The notes under the pieces are model-generated. The model was not told the origin of the DNA and ran no database searches. It saw only the letters and a program-made list of their open reading frames with translations. The position numbers and the translations under genes are program-made. From JBEAUL01 sp041161475 (lineage in GTDB: Bacteria; Pseudomonadota; Gammaproteobacteria; UBA6186; Azoamicaceae), in assembly GCA_041161475.1 (NCBI GenBank), contig JBEAUL010000098.1:1-11407 (forward strand): 11,407 nt of DNA, written 5' to 3'. Each line of letters starts with the position of its first letter. Position 1 is the first letter of the stretch. Below are positions 6,263 to 11,407 of the stretch, one piece after another.

Positions 6263-7804
6263 ATGGATTTAAATGTTTCAGAAATTACGCCAGTCATTAA
6301 AGAAAAAATAAAACATTTTGCAGCGCGTAAACATCCTCGGAACGAAGGGACCGTTTTGAGCGTTTCTGATGGTATTGTCCGCATTGATGGGTTGCCAGAA
6401 GTCCAGTATGGAGAGCGATTGGCATTTGAAAATAATACCTTCGGCATCGCCTTAAATTTAGAACAAGATTGTGTGGGGGCCATCGTATTGGGGTCTGCCG
6501 AGTCTTTGGCCGAAGGGCAAAAGGTATATTGCACCGGTGAAATTATTAGTGTGCCAGTGGGCGAAGCCCTTTTGGGACGTGTTGTTGATGCGCTAGGACG
6601 TCCCATCGATGGAAAGGGTGAGATTCTCACAACCCAGATGTCTCCAATAGAAAAAGTAGCACCAGGGGTCATTTGTCGTCGTTCTGTCACTCAGCCACTC
6701 CAGACAGGAATTAAGCCGATTGACTCGATGGTCCCGATTGGGCGTGGACAACGTGAATTGATTATCGGTGATAGACAAACAGGCAAAACAACCTTAGCGG
6801 TTGATACCATCATTAATCAACGCAACACAGGTGTAAAATGTGTGTATGTAGCGATTGGGCAAAAAGCTTCTTCCGTCGCAGCAGTTGTGCGTAAGCTGGA
6901 AGAAGAAGGTGCGATGGCCCATACCATTGTGGTTGCTGCAACGGCAGCTGAGTCAGCGGCTTTGCAATATATTTCTGCATATGCAGGATGCACCATGGGG
7001 GAATATTTCAGAGACAAGGGTGAGGATGCGCTCATTATTTATGATGATTTAACCAAACAAGCGTGGGCTTACCGACAAGTTTCGTTATTACTGCGTCGTC
7101 CGCCGGGTAGAGAAGCGTATCCAGGAGATGTCTTTTATTTGCATTCTCGCTTATTAGAACGTGCCGCCCGTGTCAATGAGGCTTATGTCGAAGAGGTAAC
7201 TCAGGGTGCTCTCAAAGGCAAAACAGGGTCTCTCACTGCATTGCCTATTATTGAAACACAGGCCGGAGATGTATCCGCTTTTGTTCCAACCAATGTTATT
7301 TCGATTACAGATGGTCAAATATTTTTAGAAACAGATCTATTTAACGCAGGTATTCGACCTGCTATTAATGCAGGCCTGTCTGTTTCTCGTGTAGGAGGCG
7401 CAGCGCAAACAAAGATTATTAAGAAATTAGGCGGTGGTATTCGCTTGGCTTTGGCGCAGTATAGAGAATTGGCTGCTTTTGCCCAATTTGCCTCCGATCT
7501 AGATGAAGCAACACGCAAGCAGTTAGAGCGTGGAAAACGTGTCGTAGAAGTGATGAAGCAACGACAGTACATGCCGTTATCTGTCGCCGAGATGGCCGTA
7601 TCTTTATACGCGGTAGACAGAGGATTTTTTGATAATATTGCTGTGGACAGCATTGTTGAAACAGAGCTGGCCTTAAAGGCATTTGTACAGCGTACCTATC
7701 CGGAGTTGTTAGATAAAATCAATCAAGTTGCTGAATTAACGAATGAAATAGAAACGGCCTTACATGAGGCCTTAACCGCCTTTAAAGCAACAGTGGATGC
7801 GTAA
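6263..7804 (+). CDS. atpA: F1 ATP synthase subunit alpha
   Basis: Non-catalytic nucleotide-binding subunit of the alpha3beta3 head. It is 513 residues, the same length as E. coli. The order is N-terminal beta-barrel (about 25-92), nucleotide-binding domain with Walker A GDRQTGKT at 169-176 and Walker B ALIIYDDL at 256-263, then the helical C-terminal domain from about 380. LLLRRPPGREAYPGDVFYLH at 275-294 and the family signature PAINAGLSVSRVGGAAQ at 366-382 are intact, including the arginine finger R376 that reaches into the catalytic site of beta. The ATG at 6263 has AGAGG eight bases upstream. Two bases separate it from atpG. Confidence 0.98.
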   Translation: MDLNVSEITPVIKEKIKHFAARKHPRNEGTVLSVSDGIVRIDGLPEVQYGERLAFENNTFGIALNLEQDCVGAIVLGSAESLAEGQKVYCTGEIISVPVGEALLGRVVDALGRPIDGKGEILTTQMSPIEKVAPGVICRRSVTQPLQTGIKPIDSMVPIGRGQRELIIGDRQTGKTTLAVDTIINQRNTGVKCVYVAIGQKASSVAAVVRKLEEEGAMAHTIVVAATAAESAALQYISAYAGCTMGEYFRDKGEDALIIYDDLTKQAWAYRQVSLLLRRPPGREAYPGDVFYLHSRLLERAARVNEAYVEEVTQGALKGKTGSLTALPIIETQAGDVSAFVPTNVISITDGQIFLETDLFNAGIRPAINAGLSVSRVGGAAQTKIIKKLGGGIRLALAQYRELAAFAQFASDLDEATRKQLERGKRVVEVMKQRQYMPLSVAEMAVSLYAVDRGFFDNIAVDSIVETELALKAFVQRTYPELLDKINQVAELTNEIETALHEALTAFKATVDA

Positions 7805-7806
7805 TT

Positions 7807-8667
7807 ATGGGTTTTGTACGAGAAATTCGTTCTAAAATCAAAAGTGTTCAAAGCACTGAAAAAATTACTTCAGCAATGCAAAAAGTTGCTGCGAGTAAAA
7901 TGCATCGTGCGCAAGAGCGTATGCGTGCTTCACGGCCTTTTGCCCATCAAATACACGAGGTAATTACTCATTTGGCGGCTGCATCCTTAGAAGATCCCCA
8001 TCCTTATTTGGTGGAAAGACCCGTTAAAAATATTGGTGTCATCGTTGTTTCTTCCGATCGAGGTTTATGTGGTGGCATGAATATTAATCTCTTTAAGTCG
8101 TTAATCACTTTTATGAAAGAGTGGAAAGAGAAAGAGGTAGATACCGAAATTTGTGTGTTTGGAAAAAAAGCAGAGCAATTTTTTAAAACAGTAGGCGGAA
8201 AAGTTGTGTCCAGTGTCACAGGATTAGGTGACAAGCCGGTTATTCAAGATTTAATTGGTTCTGTTCGGGTGATGCTTACAGCTTATGCAGAAGGACGTAT
8301 CGATCGCCTGTATTTGGTTTATAACCAGTTTGTAAATACCATGACACAAAAAGCTAAAATTGATCAGCTGATCCCCGCTGTGCATCAACCCGCGCAAACA
8401 AAAAAACACCGTTGGGATTACCTATATGAGCCCAATGCACAAGCCTTGTTAGATACTTTGTTGATTCGTTATATCGAATCCTTGGTCTATCAAGGGGTTG
8501 TTGAAAACGGGGCATGCGAGCAAGCGGCTCGAATGATTGCAATGAAAAATGCCTCTGACAATGCGCAAGAAATTATTGGTGATTTAAAATTGATGTACAA
8601 CAAGGCGAGACAGGCTGCAATTACCCGAGAACTTTCAGAAATTGTGGCTGGCGCAGCTGCCGTATAA
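7807..8667 (+). CDS. atpG: F1 ATP synthase subunit gamma
   Basis: Central rotor shaft that turns inside the head. It is 286 residues (E. coli 287). The N-terminal helix IRSKIKSVQSTEKITSAMQK and VAASKM (27-32) and the C-terminal helix ending ITRELSEIVAGAAAV are the two strands of the coiled-coil axle and are very close to E. coli. SSDRGLCGG at 82-90 is the conserved Rossmann-like domain motif. No redox-regulatory cysteine insertion of the chloroplast type is present. It starts two bases after the atpA stop, with GGATG... immediately upstream but no clear separate ribosome site, so translation probably depends on coupling to atpA. Confidence 0.97.
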   Translation: MGFVREIRSKIKSVQSTEKITSAMQKVAASKMHRAQERMRASRPFAHQIHEVITHLAAASLEDPHPYLVERPVKNIGVIVVSSDRGLCGGMNINLFKSLITFMKEWKEKEVDTEICVFGKKAEQFFKTVGGKVVSSVTGLGDKPVIQDLIGSVRVMLTAYAEGRIDRLYLVYNQFVNTMTQKAKIDQLIPAVHQPAQTKKHRWDYLYEPNAQALLDTLLIRYIESLVYQGVVENGACEQAARMIAMKNASDNAQEIIGDLKLMYNKARQAAITRELSEIVAGAAAV

Positions 8668-8684
8668 AAGAAGGAGAAGAAACA

Positions 8685-10061
8685 GTGAGTGGTCATATTA
8701 CCCAAATTATTGGCGCTGTCGTTGATGCAGTATTTCCTCGAGATAAAGTACCAAAGGTCTATCATGCCTTAAAGGTAAAAGAAATAAATCTAACGCTAGA
8801 AGTTCAACAACAATTGGGCGATGGTGTTGTCCGTACCATTTGTATGGGATCATCCGAGGGACTAAAGCGTGGCATGTTGGTTGAAGATACCGGTCAACCC
8901 ATTCAGGTGCCTGTTGGTCAAAAAACCTTGGGTCGTATTGTCGATGTTTTAGGGCGTTCTATTGATGGGTTGCCAGAAATTGAGTCTGAGGAGCGTTGGT
9001 CTATTCATCGAAATGCGCCAAGCTACGAAGAACAAGCCAATAGTCAAGAGTTGCTCGAAACAGGTATCAAAGTCATCGACTTAATTTGCCCTTTTGCCAA
9101 GGGGGGTAAAGTTGGTTTATTCGGTGGCGCAGGTGTTGGTAAAACCGTCAATATGATGGAATTGATTCGTAATATTGCCATTGAGCACAGCGGTTTTTCT
9201 GTGTTTGCCGGTGTGGGCGAGCGAACCCGAGAAGGAAACGATTTTTATCATGAAATGAAAGAATCCCAAGTGCTCGACAAAGTATCCTTGGTATATGGGC
9301 AGATGAATGAACCACCAGGAAACCGTTTACGTGTGGCACTCACTGGATTAACAATGGCAGAAAAATTCCGTGATGAAGGGCGGGATGTCTTGCTGTTTAT
9401 CGATAATATTTATCGTTATACCCTGGCTGGAACCGAGGTATCTGCGCTATTGGGGCGTATGCCTTCTGCTGTGGGTTATCAGCCCACCTTAGCCGAAGAA
9501 ATGGGGGCCTTACAAGAACGCATTACCTCTACCAAGACGGGTTCTATCACCTCTATTCAAGCAGTCTATGTGCCGGCTGATGACTTAACCGACCCATCTC
9601 CTGCGACAACCTTTGCGCATCTTGATGCAACGGTTGTGTTATCCCGACAAATTGCCGAATTGGGTATTTATCCTGCAATTGATCCACTGGATTCAACCAG
9701 TCGTCAATTGGATCCATTAATTGTGGGTCAAGAACATTATGAAGTGACGCGAAAAGTACAAAGTACATTACAGCGATATAAGGAACTAAAAGACATTATC
9801 GCCATTTTAGGCATGGATGAATTGTCTGAAGCCGATAAAAAAACGGTTTCTCGTGCAAGAAAAATTCAACGCTTTTTGTCTCAACCTTTTTTTGTTGCCG
9901 AAGTCTTTACGGGTTCACCTGGGAAGTATGTCTCATTAAAAGAGACCATTCGTGGCTTTGGAGGCATTGTTGACGGTGAATATGATCATATTCCTGAACA
10001 GGCATTTTATATGGTTGGCAGCATTGATGAAGTGATTAAAAAAGCAGAGGAATTACAGTAA
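8685..10061 (+). CDS. atpD: F1 ATP synthase catalytic subunit beta
   Basis: Catalytic subunit that makes ATP from ADP and phosphate. It is 458 residues (E. coli 460) and is the most conserved protein here; long stretches are identical to E. coli. Walker A GGAGVGKT is at 147-154. The catalytic glutamate E179 and R180 are in GERTREG at 178-184, Walker B LLFIDN has Asp240, the adenine-stacking tyrosine is Y329 in GIYPAIDPLDSTS, and the coupling loop DELSE is at 378-382. The start is GTG 8685 with AAGGAGAA about eight bases upstream, 17 bases after atpG. Confidence 0.98.
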   Translation: MSGHITQIIGAVVDAVFPRDKVPKVYHALKVKEINLTLEVQQQLGDGVVRTICMGSSEGLKRGMLVEDTGQPIQVPVGQKTLGRIVDVLGRSIDGLPEIESEERWSIHRNAPSYEEQANSQELLETGIKVIDLICPFAKGGKVGLFGGAGVGKTVNMMELIRNIAIEHSGFSVFAGVGERTREGNDFYHEMKESQVLDKVSLVYGQMNEPPGNRLRVALTGLTMAEKFRDEGRDVLLFIDNIYRYTLAGTEVSALLGRMPSAVGYQPTLAEEMGALQERITSTKTGSITSIQAVYVPADDLTDPSPATTFAHLDATVVLSRQIAELGIYPAIDPLDSTSRQLDPLIVGQEHYEVTRKVQSTLQRYKELKDIIAILGMDELSEADKKTVSRARKIQRFLSQPFFVAEVFTGSPGKYVSLKETIRGFGGIVDGEYDHIPEQAFYMVGSIDEVIKKAEELQ

Positions 10062-10065
10062 CTTT

Positions 10066-10485
10066 ATGCCACACTATTTTGATGTTAACATCGTGAGTCC
10101 CGAAGAGTCTTTATTTTCTGGTAAAGCACAAAAGCTATTTGTCAGCGGCGTTATGGGCGATTTAGAGATTTTATATGGACACACGCCCTTGTTAACCAAA
10201 TTAAAACCTGGTGTTGTTTGGGTGGTGACAGAAACGGGTGCAGAAGAAGTGCTGTATATTTCGGGTGGCGTTTTAGAAGTGCAACCCACAGTCAGCACAA
10301 TTCTTGCAGATGTTGCCATCCGTGCAGATGATGTTGACGAAGCGCAGGCAAAAGCAGCCAAAAAACGCGCAGAAGAAGTCTTGCAAGGACGCAATGGTGA
10401 AATTGATTATGCCAAAGCGCAGTATGAATTGCATGAGGCGGTGGCTAAGTTGCGATTATTGCAAAAAATAAAAAAATTGCGTTAG
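10066..10485 (+). CDS. atpC: F1 ATP synthase subunit epsilon
   Basis: Small rotor subunit that couples gamma to the c-ring and can inhibit ATP hydrolysis. It is 139 residues, equal to E. coli. The N-terminal beta sandwich (about 1-86) holds the conserved VSPEESLFSG (10-19), GHTPLLT and YISGGVLEVQP; the C-terminal two-helix inhibitory arm (about 88-139) is complete (ADDVDEAQAKAAKKRAEE ... AVAKLRLLQKIKK). The ATG is four bases after the atpD stop, and the nearest purine-rich site (AGAGG) lies 15 bases upstream inside atpD, so coupling is likely. It is the last gene of the operon. No hairpin with a T run follows, and the next gene converges after 19 bases. Confidence 0.97.
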   Translation: MPHYFDVNIVSPEESLFSGKAQKLFVSGVMGDLEILYGHTPLLTKLKPGVVWVVTETGAEEVLYISGGVLEVQPTVSTILADVAIRADDVDEAQAKAAKKRAEEVLQGRNGEIDYAKAQYELHEAVAKLRLLQKIKKLR

Positions 10486-10504
10486 TTGATTATTTTGATA
10501 GGGT

Positions 10505-11335
10505 TTATTTATTTTCTCGAAGATGCTTAAGTGCAAAAACAGTAATACTTGATCGAACAATCCCTTGCAATAATGCTGGTCGTATGCCTGCAAACAAAGC
10601 CGTAGTCCCATGCTTTTTAAGGTGTGCTTTAAATCCCGTGAGTAAACTCCCGTTGTCTTGAGGTAATCGTGTCTGTGCAAAGGTTTGTAGTCCACTTAAA
10701 GGCTGACTAATCATGGTTGTAGCGCTGCCGACAAAAATACCTACACCAAAAGTACTCTGAGTATTGAGCTTATCGGTTTTGAGTAATTTTTTTGCCTGGG
10801 TTTGGGCAAAATTTTCGAGTCCACAAAAAAGATTCCAAGAAAAAAGCCCTTTGCCAAAGGCAATGCCTGTGCCTGTATATAAAAATTTTATGGTTATGCT
10901 AGGCAATTCTTTATGAATAACACGATAGCAAACCACCCTTTCTACGGGGCCAAAAACCGTTGTTTCGAATATAGAAAGTGTTGTGGCTGTTGCAATATTG
11001 GGTATACCGTAGTCATTCGATTCGAAGGACTCTGGAAGCCAACTTTGATAGTAATTGGGTAAAAAAGAAAGGGCAGGCAATCGATAACTTTGTTTGCATA
11101 AAGTCAGTGCACAAAAGGGCATGGCGCCACTATAAAATCCGTTGATGAATCCTTTTTTTCGATAGATATCTTTTGCGGTTATCAAGATATTTTGATGTTT
11201 GCTTGGATCGTTTTGCATATGTACCTTAATTGACCACAGTGGGTACTCGCAAGCAATGTGTAAAGCTGTTGTGCTGACAATAACAGAATAATCAGAGAAA
11301 AATGTTTTGATTCGATCATCAATACTTTTTTTCAT
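10505..11335 (-). CDS. Mitochondrial carrier family (MCF)-like protein, possible host-directed effector
   Basis: A 276-residue membrane protein with the threefold repeat of the eukaryotic mitochondrial carrier family, which exchange nucleotides, phosphate or metabolites across the mitochondrial inner membrane. Repeat 1 has PLWSIKVHMQ at 32-41 (family PLDTIKVRMQ) and KKGFINGFYSGAMP at 60-73. Repeat 2 has PVERVVCYR at 130-138 and FLYTGTGIAFGKG at 151-163. Repeat 3 has PLSGLQTFAQTRL at 212-224 and KHGTTALFAGIRPALLQG at 241-258. The distance from the signature Pro to the last Gly of the 'LYxG' motif is 38 in repeats 1 and 3 but 25 in repeat 2, so repeat 2 is shortened. Acidic signature residues remain only as Glu132. 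No bacterial signal peptide is evident. GC is about 40% by sampled lines, like its neighbours. Known bacterial relatives such as LncP of Legionella are injected by the Dot/Icm system into host cells; secretion here is inference. The family call is confident; substrate and activity are not. Confidence 0.8.
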   Translation of the reverse strand: MKKSIDDRIKTFFSDYSVIVSTTALHIACEYPLWSIKVHMQNDPSKHQNILITAKDIYRKKGFINGFYSGAMPFCALTLCKQSYRLPALSFLPNYYQSWLPESFESNDYGIPNIATATTLSIFETTVFGPVERVVCYRVIHKELPSITIKFLYTGTGIAFGKGLFSWNLFCGLENFAQTQAKKLLKTDKLNTQSTFGVGIFVGSATTMISQPLSGLQTFAQTRLPQDNGSLLTGFKAHLKKHGTTALFAGIRPALLQGIVRSSITVFALKHLRENK

Positions 11336-11336
11336 A

Positions 11337-11351
11337 AAAGGCGCTACCTTT
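11337..11351 (-). promoter_or_regulatory. Hairpin covering the ribosome site of the carrier-like gene
   Basis: On the minus strand AAAGG (the only Shine-Dalgarno-like sequence, about 11 bases before ATG 11335) pairs with CCTTT immediately before the ATG, with a TAGCG loop. The five-base stem would hide the ribosome site in the mRNA. It is weak, so it may have no effect. Confidence 0.35.
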
Positions 11352-11372
11352 ATTTTTATAAAATATTTATAG

Positions 11373-11378
11373 ATTATA
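11373..11378 (-). promoter_or_regulatory. Perfect -10 box upstream of the carrier-like gene
   Basis: TATAAT on the minus strand (11378-11373), within a very AT-rich leader (11352-11407). At 17 bases upstream the sequence is AATACA, a poor -35. A TTGATA element overlaps further down and could serve another start. The promoter location is probable; the exact boxes are uncertain. Confidence 0.35.
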
Positions 11379-11407
11379 TGTTATATCAATCGTGTTGTAT
11401 TTTACAT

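Noticed and set aside
6217..6690. 157-codon antisense open frame over atpA
   Set aside because: Shadow of atpA; the composition and sequence are those of a reverse-complemented conserved gene.

Overview
This window most likely comes from a gammaproteobacterium with about 40% GC. The best guess is a host-associated lineage such as the Legionellales (Legionella/Coxiella/Berkiella-like); this is inferred from gene content, not measured. The evidence is a complete F1Fo ATP synthase operon in the gammaproteobacterial order I-B-E-F-H-A-G-D-C, with near E. coli-like beta and gamma subunits. There is also an RsmJ rRNA methyltransferase, an aromatic-amino-acid permease of the TyrP/Mtr family and, most tellingly, a gene for a protein that looks like a eukaryotic mitochondrial carrier. 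Such carriers are rare in bacteria; the known example LncP of Legionella is a secreted effector.

Layout: (1) 1-1417, plus strand: the 3' part of a TyrP/Mtr-like permease, then rsmJ four bases downstream. (2) 1452-2835, minus strand: a two-gene unit, terC/alx-like membrane metal exporter followed four bases later by a short BLUF blue-light-sensor protein. This segment is visibly AT-richer (about 30-33% GC in lines I counted) than the rest. A promoter embedded in an inverted repeat lies upstream of it. (3) 3014-3406, minus strand: a small lipoprotein with a BamE/SmpA-like look, followed by a strong hairpin. (4) 3407-3633: divergent control region. (5) 3634-10485, plus strand: the atp operon. 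(6) 10505-11335, minus strand: the mitochondrial-carrier-like gene, convergent with atpC with only 19 bases between the stop codons, and with its own AT-rich promoter region running to the window end.

How the genes work together: atpB, E and F form the membrane proton channel and stator. atpH, A, G, D and C form the stator cap, catalytic head and rotor shaft. atpI is the accessory assembly protein. All catalytic and proton-path residues I could check are present, so the enzyme should be functional. The BLUF-TerC pair suggests, as inference only, a link between blue light or photo-oxidative stress and metal (manganese) export. The carrier-like protein is the most unusual item: it retains three carrier repeats, but the middle one is shortened and the signature residues are partly lost.

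I see no tRNA or rRNA gene, CRISPR array or insertion sequence, and no gene-free stretch longer than 300 bases.
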